This document shows, one piece after another, positions 1 to 4,695 of a stretch of DNA of 9,744 bases. The stretch's first letter is position 1. The number at the start of each line of letters is the position of its first letter. The position numbers and the translations under genes are program-made. The notes under the pieces are model-generated. The model had not been told where the DNA came from. It made no database searches and saw only the letters and a list, made by a program, of their open reading frames with translations. The stretch is from positions 1 to 9,744 of the forward strand of contig JAIOTF010000181.1 in assembly GCA_021107195.1 (NCBI GenBank). The letters run 5' to 3'. The stretch is from Anaerolineaceae bacterium. GTDB lineage: Bacteria > Chloroflexota > Anaerolineae > Anaerolineales > Anaerolineaceae.

Positions 1-84
1 CTGCGGGCGGCGGAAGGTGAAGTAAGCCCCGACCAGCAGGGCCACGATACCGGCTGAGAGGATGAATTTTAGGGTTTTGTTCAT
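1..84 (-). CDS. N-terminus of an unidentified membrane-anchored or exported protein (partial)
   Basis: An open frame starts with ATG at 84-82 and runs off the left edge without a stop, giving 28 residues. It begins MNKTLKFILSAGIVALLVGA: two lysines in the first six residues, then a hydrophobic stretch of about 16 residues, then YFTFRRPQ. This looks like an uncleaved signal anchor or a signal peptide, so the protein is probably inserted in or exported across the cytoplasmic membrane. No Shine-Dalgarno sequence precedes the ATG. Instead a TATAAT box lies 7 nt upstream, which suggests a leaderless mRNA as for miaB in this window. Too little is visible to name a family. Confidence 0.6.
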   Translation of the reverse strand, partial: MNKTLKFILSAGIVALLVGAYFTFRRPQ

Positions 85-91
85 GTCGGGG

Positions 92-97
92 ATTATA
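92..97 (-). promoter_or_regulatory. -10 box (TATAAT) placed for a leaderless start of the gene at 84
   Basis: A perfect TATAAT on the minus strand lies 7 nt upstream of the ATG at 84, so transcription should begin at or next to the start codon. I see no convincing -35 hexamer at 16-18 nt spacing. The same geometry recurs at 2056-2061 and 3367-3372. Confidence 0.5.
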
Positions 98-113
98 ACC
101 TGAACTGCAATTT

Positions 114-133
114 ATAATGCATAATGTATAATG
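114..133. repeat. Short AT-rich tandem repeat, three ATAATG units
   Basis: ATAATG occurs at 114-119, 121-126 and 128-133 with a 7-bp period. It lies between the terminator of the HTH gene and the promoter of the left-edge gene. Function unknown; it may be simple sequence. Confidence 0.5.
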
Positions 134-165
134 AAAAACGCTCACCGGGGTGAATCTGGTGGGCG
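134..165 (-). terminator. Intrinsic terminator downstream of the HTH gene
   Basis: Read on the minus strand, CGCCCACC (165-158) and GGTGAGCG (146-139) can form an 8-bp stem with one G-U pair and an 11-nt loop, followed directly by five T (138-134). It lies about 60 nt after the stop of the HTH gene, in the right position to end its transcript. A-rich sequence on the other side could allow weak bidirectional use. Confidence 0.65.
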
Positions 166-227
166 TATTTTGTGTTTGGTTAGGGGACTTCAAGAAGGTT
201 CGTTTTAAAGTCCTGTATTGTGTTTAT

Positions 228-521
228 CTATTTTGTACAAACTGCGTCCAGAACAGCTTCTGGGTGTTTTTCTGCCACGCGCAGTAGTACCATCGCCGGC
301 CCTTCAGGCGTGCGCCGGCCCTGCTCCCAATTTCGCAATGTACTCACGCTGATCCCCAGCATCGCGGCAAACTGCTCCTGAGTCAATTCATAACCATTCC
401 GGATGCGTTTGATGTCCGGTGGGGCTAAATGGAAACTGCGGGAAGGTTCCTTTTCGCCGCGCAGGATTGCGCCGCCTTCTGTGACGCTGGCAAGCAGTTC
501 AGCAAACAGTTCGTCTTTCAT
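228..521 (-). CDS. NadS/HigA-like HTH (Xre family) transcriptional regulator, orphan antitoxin-like
   Basis: This 97-residue protein resembles the NadS/HigA2-type regulators that act as DNA-binding antitoxins. The N-terminal segment (MKDELFAELLASVTEGGAIL, then RGE.EPSR) is typical of that family. A Cro/C1-type HTH spans about residues 46-71, with LTQEQFAAMLGIS as the first helix pair and TLRNWEQGRR as recognition helix and wing. The C-terminal GPAMVLLRVAEKHPEAVL helix is also typical. The start is supported by GGATGAG about 9 nt upstream. Such proteins usually bind their own promoter and repress a toxin-antitoxin operon with a RelE/HigB-like toxin encoded immediately upstream. Here no toxin ORF lies between this gene and miaB, nor downstream. 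It may be a solitary autoregulated repressor or the remnant of a toxin-antitoxin pair. Family call is firm; biological role is inferred. Confidence 0.88.
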   Translation of the reverse strand: MKDELFAELLASVTEGGAILRGEKEPSRSFHLAPPDIKRIRNGYELTQEQFAAMLGISVSTLRNWEQGRRTPEGPAMVLLRVAEKHPEAVLDAVCTK

Positions 522-579
522 GGGATTTTCTCATCCTGATGGTTGTTGACCGGGGTGTTTATGCAATTCATTGTTCTTG

Positions 580-608
580 ATTGTATGCCAATGGCGTAGT
601 TGAGTCAA
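580..608 (-). promoter_or_regulatory. Sigma70-type promoter of the HTH gene
   Basis: On the minus strand TTGACT (608-603) and TACAAT (585-580) are separated by exactly 17 bp. Each hexamer matches the consensus at five of six positions. The predicted start leaves a leader of roughly 50 nt before the ATG at 521. Autoregulation by the HTH protein would be expected here, but no clear operator palindrome was identified. Confidence 0.7.
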
Positions 609-681
609 CGATATAGTTTTGAAACGTAAGCAGAGACAGGATAAAAAACCATTTATTCCAACTTAATCACAATCAACAGAA

Positions 682-716
682 CCCTCCCCCAAAAATCGCA
701 GATTTTTGGGGGAGGG
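682..716 (-). terminator. Perfect 16-bp hairpin after miaB (terminator or mobile palindrome)
   Basis: CCCTCCCCCAAAAATC (682-697) and GATTTTTGGGGGAGGG (701-716) are perfect inverted repeats with a 3-nt loop. The hairpin begins 15 nt beyond the miaB stop codon, so it should end the miaB transcript. The following minus-strand sequence (TTCTGTTGATT) is only moderately T-rich. The purity of the stem and the extra AGGGAGGGGG flank also suit a small dispersed palindrome that has been adopted as a terminator. Confidence 0.6.
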
Positions 717-731
717 TAGGGAGGGGGTGGT

Positions 732-2048
732 TTACTCTGCTAATTCCCCGCGCATCGACCACGGCCCGCTCCAGGTGATGCGCACCGGCAGCAATTTACC
801 GCGCAAATCTTCGTCAGTTTCGACAAAAACCAGTTTATAGGTGGGGGTGCGGCCGCGCCAGCGGCCCTTCTTCTTTTCTTCAAAGAGCACGTCCACAGTC
901 TGGTCGAGGTAGCGGGCATTGATCCCGGTGGCGATGCCTTTCTGCAGTTCTTCCAGCAGGCGGAAGCGCCGCCATTTTTCTTCGTCCGGCACATCGTCCG
1001 GCATCTTGCGTTCCGAGAGGGTGCCTTTGCGCGGGGAGTAGCGCGCCAGATGAGCCACGTCCAGCTTGAGCTCGGCCAGCAGGTCGGAGGTGCGCTGGAA
1101 CTGCTCCCCGGTTTCGCCGGGGAAGCCGACGATGATGTCGGTGGCGATCGAGACGCCCGGGATGCGCTGGCGGATACGATGGATCAACTGGCGGTATTCC
1201 TCAACGGTGTAGCCGCGGCGCATGTTCTTCAGCACTTGGTCGTCTCCGGCCTGGTTGGGGACTTCAATGTGCGGCATGACTTTGGGCAGCTCGGCCACCG
1301 CGTCCAGCAGTTCATCGGTTATATTGCTGGGGTGCGAGGTCAGGAAGCGGATGCGTTTCAGGCCTTCGATCTCGTGTGCCTGGCGCAGCAGACCGGCCAG
1401 GGTGGGGTAGTCCGGGCGATCCTTGCCGTAGCGGTCGACGATCTGCCCCAGGAAGATGATCTCCTTCACGCCCTGTGCTACCATTAATCGCGCTTCAGAG
1501 AGGATATGTTCCGGGGGGCGGGATTTTTCGCCGCCGCGTTTGGAAGGGATGATGCAGTAGGCGCAGGCATGCGAGCAGCCATCCATCACGGTGATATAGG
1601 CGGAGACCAGTTGGTTTTGCTCTCGGACCGGCAGGGCCAGTTCACCATCCATCCAGGCAAATCGCTCGGCAGTTTGTTTTTCTTCATCCTGGCGGTCGGT
1701 TTGCGATGCCAGATATTCCACCAGAGGGCGGATATCAGAGGGGGCGGAAACGATCCTGATGAAGGGGAAGCGCTCTTTGAGGGCTTGATTGCCCTTGACG
1801 CCGATCATGCAGCCCATCACGCACACCACCAGATCAGGGTTCTTTTTTGCCAGCGGGCGCAGCCCATTCAAACGGCCATAGGCGCGGTCTTCGGCGCTCT
1901 GGCGCACCATACAGGTATTAAGCACGATCACGTCGGCATCATCTGCACGAGGTGCGTGTTCATAGCCGAAGCGTTCCAGGGCAGAAGCTGCCCGGCGCGA
2001 GTCGGCGACATTCATTTGACAACCTTCGGTCCAAACATGATATTTCAT
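732..2048 (-). CDS. miaB: tRNA-2-methylthio-N6-isopentenyladenosine-37 methylthiotransferase MiaB
   Basis: MiaB is a radical-SAM enzyme that methylthiolates i6A37 in tRNAs reading UNN codons. The 438-residue product has normal length and domain order. The N-terminal MTTase domain carries the three cluster cysteines C10 (TEGCQMN), C46 (NTCMVR) and C80 (MGC). The radical-SAM core has CSHACAYC (C158, C162, C165). A TRAM-like RNA-binding domain covers about residues 378-438. Two usually conserved patches deviate: the LGQNV motif reads LGQIV (199-203), and the HLPVQSG region reads HIEVPNQAG. I choose the ATG at 2048, not the in-frame start at 2141, because the family begins near MKYHVWTEGC and the longer form would translate repeat sequence. 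No Shine-Dalgarno is present; a TATAAT lies 7 nt before the ATG, suggesting a leaderless transcript. A related MTTase subfamily is possible but less likely. Confidence 0.92.
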   Translation of the reverse strand: MKYHVWTEGCQMNVADSRRAASALERFGYEHAPRADDADVIVLNTCMVRQSAEDRAYGRLNGLRPLAKKNPDLVVCVMGCMIGVKGNQALKERFPFIRIVSAPSDIRPLVEYLASQTDRQDEEKQTAERFAWMDGELALPVREQNQLVSAYITVMDGCSHACAYCIIPSKRGGEKSRPPEHILSEARLMVAQGVKEIIFLGQIVDRYGKDRPDYPTLAGLLRQAHEIEGLKRIRFLTSHPSNITDELLDAVAELPKVMPHIEVPNQAGDDQVLKNMRRGYTVEEYRQLIHRIRQRIPGVSIATDIIVGFPGETGEQFQRTSDLLAELKLDVAHLARYSPRKGTLSERKMPDDVPDEEKWRRFRLLEELQKGIATGINARYLDQTVDVLFEEKKKGRWRGRTPTYKLVFVETDEDLRGKLLPVRITWSGPWSMRGELAE

Positions 2049-2055
2049 GCGCCCG

Positions 2056-2064
2056 ATTATAACA
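2056..2064 (-). promoter_or_regulatory. Extended -10 promoter of miaB, leaderless geometry
   Basis: On the minus strand TGTTATAAT is an extended -10 element ending 7 nt before the miaB ATG at 2048. A -35 match is weak. Its position supports the shorter miaB start and a transcript with little or no 5' leader. Confidence 0.6.
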
Positions 2065-2101
2065 GGGAAACGGGAGAATGATGACATGGAAGGGGTGGGC
2101 C

Positions 2102-2205
2102 TGTCCTTGCGAGGGAGCCGCGAAGCGAGCGATCGTGGCAATCTCCTTGCAAGGTATCAGCACCCGACCGGCTTGGGGATTGCGTCGCTGCGCTTCGCAA
2201 TGACA
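2102..2205. repeat. Palindromic repeat, copy A (104 bp)
   Basis: The element starts TGTCCTTGCGAGGGAGCC and ends CGCTTCGCAATGACA, so its ends are imperfect inverted repeats (TGTC.TTGCGA / TCGCAATGACA). The middle contains CACCCGACCGGCTTGGGG. It is nearly identical to copy C across its whole length, with a few substitutions and one 1-nt indel. The flank TGACATGGAAGGGGTGG occurs both before it (from 2083) and at its right end. This matches the general type of dispersed TTGCGAG...CTCGCAA palindromes seen in many bacterial genomes; it encodes no protein. Confidence 0.85.
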
Positions 2206-2220
2206 TGGAAGGGGTGGGCT

Positions 2221-2242
2221 TGTCGCTGCGCTCGCAATGACA
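2221..2242. repeat. Palindromic repeat fragment A' (right end only)
   Basis: GTCGCTGCGCTCGCAATGACA repeats the right end of copies B and C, fused directly to the flank of copy A. It is a truncated copy. Confidence 0.75.
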
Positions 2243-2251
2243 ACGAAGGTC

Positions 2252-2336
2252 TGTCATTGCAGGGGGGTGATAGCGACCGTGGCAATGATCAATACCTGAC
2301 TGGCTTGGGGATTGCGTCGCTGCGCTCGCAATGACA
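2252..2336. repeat. Palindromic repeat, copy B (85 bp, diverged left half)
   Basis: It begins TGTCATTGC and ends GCTCGCAATGACA. The right half (GGCTTGGGGATTGCGTCGCT and onward) is identical to copy C, while the left half is diverged and shorter. It is in the same orientation as copies A and C and is followed by the shared flank ATGGAAGTGGTGGTTTA. It lies about 100 bp upstream of the GIY-YIG gene. Confidence 0.8.
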
Positions 2337-2377
2337 TGGAAGTGGTGGTTTAGCCCACCCTGAACTGAGGTATAGGG

Positions 2378-2383
2378 TAAAAT
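2378..2383 (+). promoter_or_regulatory. Candidate -10 box (TAAAAT) upstream of the GIY-YIG gene
   Basis: TAAAAT lies 50 nt before the start codon in the AT-rich gap between repeat copy B and the gene. No good -35 is evident, so this is a weak call. Confidence 0.3.
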
Positions 2384-2433
2384 ATTTTATGTGCTGCAAA
2401 AAAATCCGCCTTGCTCATTAATCAGGTGAAGAA

Positions 2434-2730
2434 ATGACCGACCGGGATTACTTCGTTTACATCATGACCAATAAATACAACACAGTGCTATATACCGGCG
2501 TGACCAACAACTTGCAACGCCGTGTGCTGGAGCATAAGGCAGGAAAAGGCGGAGCATTCACCAGTAGATATCGCATTAAAAAGTTGGTCTATTATGAACT
2601 CAGTAATGATGTTTACCTGGCAATCACCCGCGAAAAACAGATCAAAGATGGCTCACGTCAAAAGAAGATTGATCTGATCACTGAATTGAACCCTGAGTGG
2701 AAAGATTTGTATGAAGAATTGTTTGGTTGA
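2434..2730 (+). CDS. Small GIY-YIG family nuclease (URI/YhbQ-like domain)
   Basis: This 98-residue protein is a stand-alone GIY-YIG domain. The GIY element is FVYIM (residues 7-11) and the YIG element is LYTGVTNNL (19-27). The catalytic arginine follows in QRR (R29 or R30), then H34, then the metal-binding glutamate E67 in TREKQIK, and the C-terminal NPEWKDLYEEL tail typical of this small subfamily. All active-site residues appear intact, so it should be able to nick or cut DNA; its natural substrate is unknown. The start is fixed by AGGTGA 4 nt before the ATG. The gene sits alone on the plus strand, bracketed by large palindromic repeats (2102-2336 and 2777-2915), and it opposes the riboswitch RNA coming from the right. 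Its lower GC content than the neighbours and its repeat setting suggest an acquired or mobile unit. Confidence 0.9.
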   Translation: MTDRDYFVYIMTNKYNTVLYTGVTNNLQRRVLEHKAGKGGAFTSRYRIKKLVYYELSNDVYLAITREKQIKDGSRQKKIDLITELNPEWKDLYEELFG

Positions 2731-2776
2731 TCGCTCTTGTTGAATCTGTTGTGTTGAGTGAAGCCACCAGAAAATC

Positions 2777-2879
2777 TGTCCTTGCGAGGGAGCCGCGAAA
2801 CGAGCAACCGTGGCAATCTCCTTGCAAGGTATCAGCACCCGACCGGCTTGGGGATTGCGTCGCTGCGCTCGCAATGACA
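2777..2879. repeat. Palindromic repeat, copy C (103 bp)
   Basis: It starts TGTCCTTGCGAGGGAGCC and ends GCTCGCAATGACA in the same orientation as copy A, to which it is nearly identical. It is followed by the same flank (TGGAAGGGGTGGTTTA). It begins about 45 bp after the GIY-YIG stop codon, so copies A/B and C bracket that gene. Confidence 0.85.
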
Positions 2880-2895
2880 TGGAAGGGGTGGTTTA

Positions 2896-2915
2896 TCATT
2901 GCACTCGCAACGACA
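2896..2915. repeat. Palindromic repeat fragment C'
   Basis: TCATTGCACTCGCAACGACA resembles the fused ends of the palindromic element with its centre deleted. Its place after copy C parallels that of fragment A' after copy A. Confidence 0.6.
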
Positions 2916-2930
2916 AATCGGGGAAGTATT

Positions 2931-2981
2931 AAAACAAAAAGAGTGTGTTTGGCAGGAAACTGTACAGCGCCAAACACACTC
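2931..2981 (-). terminator. Strong intrinsic terminator of the riboswitch RNA
   Basis: On the minus strand GAGTGTGTTTGGC (2981-2969) pairs perfectly with GCCAAACACACTC (2953-2941): a 13-bp stem with a 15-nt loop, followed by TTTTTGTTTT. It lies about 20 nt after the outer stem of the riboswitch array. It could be a constitutive terminator or the expression platform of the array, but no gene follows it on this strand before miaB, nearly 0.9 kb away. Confidence 0.92.
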
Positions 2982-3013
2982 CCCGGAAAGGCCGTACGAT
3001 CAGTGGCACTCTT

Positions 3014-3100
3014 CGGCTGCCTGGCTGTCGTGGCCAAATTGTGGAATATGGCTTTAGACCCTCGGCTCTGCGCCTCCGGCTTTCGCCGGATTTGCCTTTC
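3014..3100 (-). ncRNA. c-di-GMP-I (GEMM) riboswitch aptamer, unit 3
   Basis: On the minus strand the unit reads GAAAGGCAAA, then the hairpin TCCGGCGAAAGCCGGA with a GAAA tetraloop (3090-3075), then GGCGCAGAGCC, then GGGTCTAAAGCC, and ends GACAGCCAGGCAGCC. These are the hallmark blocks of the GEMM-I class in order: GGCAAA, GNRA-capped P1 hairpin, CGCAAAGCC, GGGUCUA and the 3' strand like GACAGCCGGGCUGCC. It is the best match of the three units. The family binds cyclic di-GMP; a cGAMP-binding variant cannot be excluded by eye. Confidence 0.87.
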
Positions 3101-3101
3101 T

Positions 3102-3189
3102 CGGCTGTCTGGCTGTCCTGGCCGCCATAAAAAATACCGGCTTTAGACCCATAACTTTGCGCCCCTGGTTTTCACCAGGTTTACCTTTC
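3102..3189 (-). ncRNA. c-di-GMP-I (GEMM) riboswitch aptamer, unit 2
   Basis: On the minus strand: GAAAGGTAAA, then hairpin CCTGGTGAAAACCAGG with GAAA loop (3179-3164), GGCGCAAAG, GGGTCTAAAGCC, a longer A/T-rich loop in the second hairpin, and the 3' block GACAGCCAGACAGCC. The receptor and core blocks are intact, and the 3' end runs directly into unit 3 with no spacer. Confidence 0.85.
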
Positions 3190-3190
3190 T

Positions 3191-3269
3191 CGGCTGTCTG
3201 GTTTCCCTGGCCAAATCGGCTTTAGGTCCTGGACTTTGCTCCACCGGCTTTCACCGGTTTCGCCTTTTC
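3191..3269 (-). ncRNA. c-di-GMP-I (GEMM) riboswitch aptamer, unit 1 (most diverged)
   Basis: On the minus strand: GAAAAGGCGAAA, hairpin CCGGTGAAAGCCGG with GAAA loop (3257-3244), GGAGCAAAG, GGACCTAAAGCC, and a 3' block ACCAGACAGCC. The core differs from the consensus at several positions (extra base in GGCGAAACC; GAGCAAAG for CGCAAAG), so ligand binding may be weaker than in units 2 and 3. Confidence 0.78.
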
Positions 3270-3283
3270 GGAGTGCCACTTAT

Positions 3284-3312
3284 ATTATAGCAAATTGGAG
3301 CCCGCGATTCAA
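3284..3312 (-). promoter_or_regulatory. Promoter of the triple riboswitch RNA
   Basis: On the minus strand TTGAAT (3312-3307), a 17-bp spacer and TATAAT (3289-3284) form a strong sigma70-like promoter. TGC just before the -10 makes it an extended -10 as well. The predicted start, about 7 nt downstream, coincides with the first arm of the outer stem. Confidence 0.78.
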
Positions 3313-3363
3313 TACCTGTCTAGACAAATATTGTTAACGTTTTTTATTCAATTCAAGACTTTC

Positions 3364-3372
3364 TGGTAAAAT
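3364..3372 (+). promoter_or_regulatory. Extended -10 promoter of the C39-like peptidase gene, leaderless geometry
   Basis: TGGTAAAAT is an extended -10 ending 7 nt before the ATG at 3380. There is no Shine-Dalgarno, and the -35 region is weak. It diverges from the riboswitch promoter, with about 55 bp between the two promoters' outer ends. Confidence 0.55.
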
Positions 3373-3379
3373 TTGGGGT

Positions 3380-4663
3380 ATGTTTTCAAAATCGAATGTT
3401 AAAAACCGCCGCCAGCGACGCTGGTGGTTTTTCAGTCTTGTGATTGGCCTGGGCTCTTTGCTGCTGGCTTATCAGATCCCGGCGGTGCGTAGCCGCCTGG
3501 AATGGCGGCTGGACGCGGCTGCGGCTTTTGTGCGGGTCGCTTTGAATCCGGTGGGCGCAGCACCCACGCCGTTACCGATGCCGGCGGTGCACACCACGAG
3601 CGAGGAAATCAATATTCCTTCAGTTACCCCGGCTCCTACCTTTACACCGCTGCCGACGACCACTGCACCGGTAGTTTCTCCTACTCCGTTGCCCTCACCT
3701 ACGGCCCTGCCGCAAACCGTCAAGCTCCCGGCGCCGGTCTTTGAGCAGCAGGACTGGAATGCCTGCGGCCCGGCTACGCTGGCGATGCACCTGCGGATGT
3801 ATGGATGGGAAGGGGATCAATTCATCATTTCCGGGGAGATCAAGCCCAACCGCCGTGACCGCAATGTGAATGTGGAAGAACTGGCGGCCTATGTGATCAA
3901 CAGCGTGCCTGATCTTGAGGTGCAGTACCGGGTGGGCGGTAACCTGGATATGCTCAAGCGGCTGCTGGCCAGCGGCTTTCCGGTGATGATCGAGGAATCG
4001 TTCAAACTGCCGGAGGCTTTCTGGTTCGAGGATGATCTCTGGTCAGGGCATTATCTGCTGCTCACGGGCTATGATGACGCCGCCCGGACTTTCATCGCCA
4101 AGGATTCCTACATTGGCCGCAACCAGATCGTGCGCTATGCCGACCTGGAGGCCAACTGGAAGACCTTTAACAGGGTGTATTTTGTGCTTTACCCGCCAGA
4201 TCAGCAGGAGTTGGTCGCCGGTTTGTTGGGCGCAGAGTGGAATCGCGATGCCAACCGTCAGCATGCCCTGGATGCGGCGCAGACTGCCACCGAGGCCGAC
4301 CCCCGGGACTCGTTCGCCTGGTTCAACCTGGGCACTAATCTGGTTTATTTTGAGCGCTATGCTGAAGCCAGCCAGGCGTATGATACTGTGCGCCAACTGG
4401 GCATGCCGCAGCGTATGCTGCGCTACCAGTTCGGCCCGTTTCATGCTTATTTTCACGCCGGCCGCACACAAGATCTGCTGGCGATGACAGAGTATGCTTT
4501 GAAGAGCACGCCCAATTCGGAAGAAGCCCTGTTGTGGCAGGGCTGGGGGCTGTACCGGCAGGGCGACAGGGATGGGGCGCTGGCCTCTTTTGAAGAAGCG
4601 CTGACGGTCAACCCATTGTATGCCGATGCGCAGTACGCCATTAATTATGTTGCTGCCAATTAG
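3380..4663 (+). CDS. Membrane-anchored C39-like cysteine peptidase with C-terminal TPR repeats
   Basis: The 427-residue product has four parts. A basic N-terminus (KNRRQRR) precedes one membrane segment (about 15-32), placing the rest outside the membrane. A Pro/Thr-rich linker follows (about 60-115). A papain-like C39_2 domain (about 115-275) has the catalytic cysteine C129 in WNACGPAT with Q124 just before it, histidine H224 in SGHYLLLTGYD and aspartate D242 in AKDSY. Finally there are TPR-like repeats at about 312-345 and 383-417 (LLWQGWGLYRQGDRDGALAS). The complete Cys-His-Asp set suggests an active peptidase or amide-cleaving enzyme on the cell surface; no bacteriocin exporter is adjacent, so classical C39 leader processing is unlikely. 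The TPRs probably bind a protein partner. It starts without a Shine-Dalgarno, 7 nt after a -10 box. The HAD gene follows after 32 nt and is probably co-transcribed. Confidence 0.85.
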   Translation: MFSKSNVKNRRQRRWWFFSLVIGLGSLLLAYQIPAVRSRLEWRLDAAAAFVRVALNPVGAAPTPLPMPAVHTTSEEINIPSVTPAPTFTPLPTTTAPVVSPTPLPSPTALPQTVKLPAPVFEQQDWNACGPATLAMHLRMYGWEGDQFIISGEIKPNRRDRNVNVEELAAYVINSVPDLEVQYRVGGNLDMLKRLLASGFPVMIEESFKLPEAFWFEDDLWSGHYLLLTGYDDAARTFIAKDSYIGRNQIVRYADLEANWKTFNRVYFVLYPPDQQELVAGLLGAEWNRDANRQHALDAAQTATEADPRDSFAWFNLGTNLVYFERYAEASQAYDTVRQLGMPQRMLRYQFGPFHAYFHAGRTQDLLAMTEYALKSTPNSEEALLWQGWGLYRQGDRDGALASFEEALTVNPLYADAQYAINYVAAN

Positions 4664-4695
4664 CCCCTGGAACGGTGAAAAAGAGAAGGAAAACC

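Larger units (their letters stand above)
3002..3280 (-). ncRNA. Triple tandem GEMM RNA enclosed by a 10-bp inverted repeat
   Basis: On the minus strand AGTGGCACTC (3280-3271) is perfectly complementary to GAGTGCCACT (3011-3002), so one outer stem could close the whole 279-nt region. Inside lie three tandem GEMM aptamer units, listed separately, with periods of 80 and 89 nt. The predicted transcription start of the upstream promoter falls within the first arm, so the outer stem would form the 5' end of the RNA. With the terminator the RNA would be about 340 nt. No open reading frame with coding character is contained in it or follows it. Confidence 0.8.

Noticed and set aside
522..731. Remnant of a RelE/HigB toxin gene upstream of the HTH gene
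   Set aside because: No frame in this gap shows toxin-like sequence; it holds the HTH promoter and the miaB hairpin.
1050..2081. Plus-strand ORFs opposite miaB (1050-1487 and 1506-2081)
   Set aside because: They are antisense shadows of a well-supported miaB frame.
2083..2915. Insertion sequence or composite transposon
   Set aside because: No transposase is present, and no clear target-site duplication could be identified around the repeats; only the nuclease-repeat association is supported.
2678..3037. Minus-strand ORF of 119 codons across the riboswitch terminator and repeat copy C
   Set aside because: It reads through a strong intrinsic terminator, palindromic repeat DNA and the antisense of the GIY-YIG gene, with no ribosome-binding site or recognisable domain.
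2727..3146. Plus-strand ORF of 139 codons overlapping the repeats and aptamer unit 3
   Set aside because: Its sequence is the translation of repeat and riboswitch DNA on the wrong strand; no family features.
3002..3280. CRISPR array
   Set aside because: Three units of 80-89 nt with structured, conserved interiors do not fit short repeats with unique spacers; they fit GEMM aptamers.
4675..4695. GTG start adding seven residues to the HAD protein
   Set aside because: It would place the good GAGAAGGA site inside the gene; the ATG at 4696 has correct spacing and family-like N-terminus.
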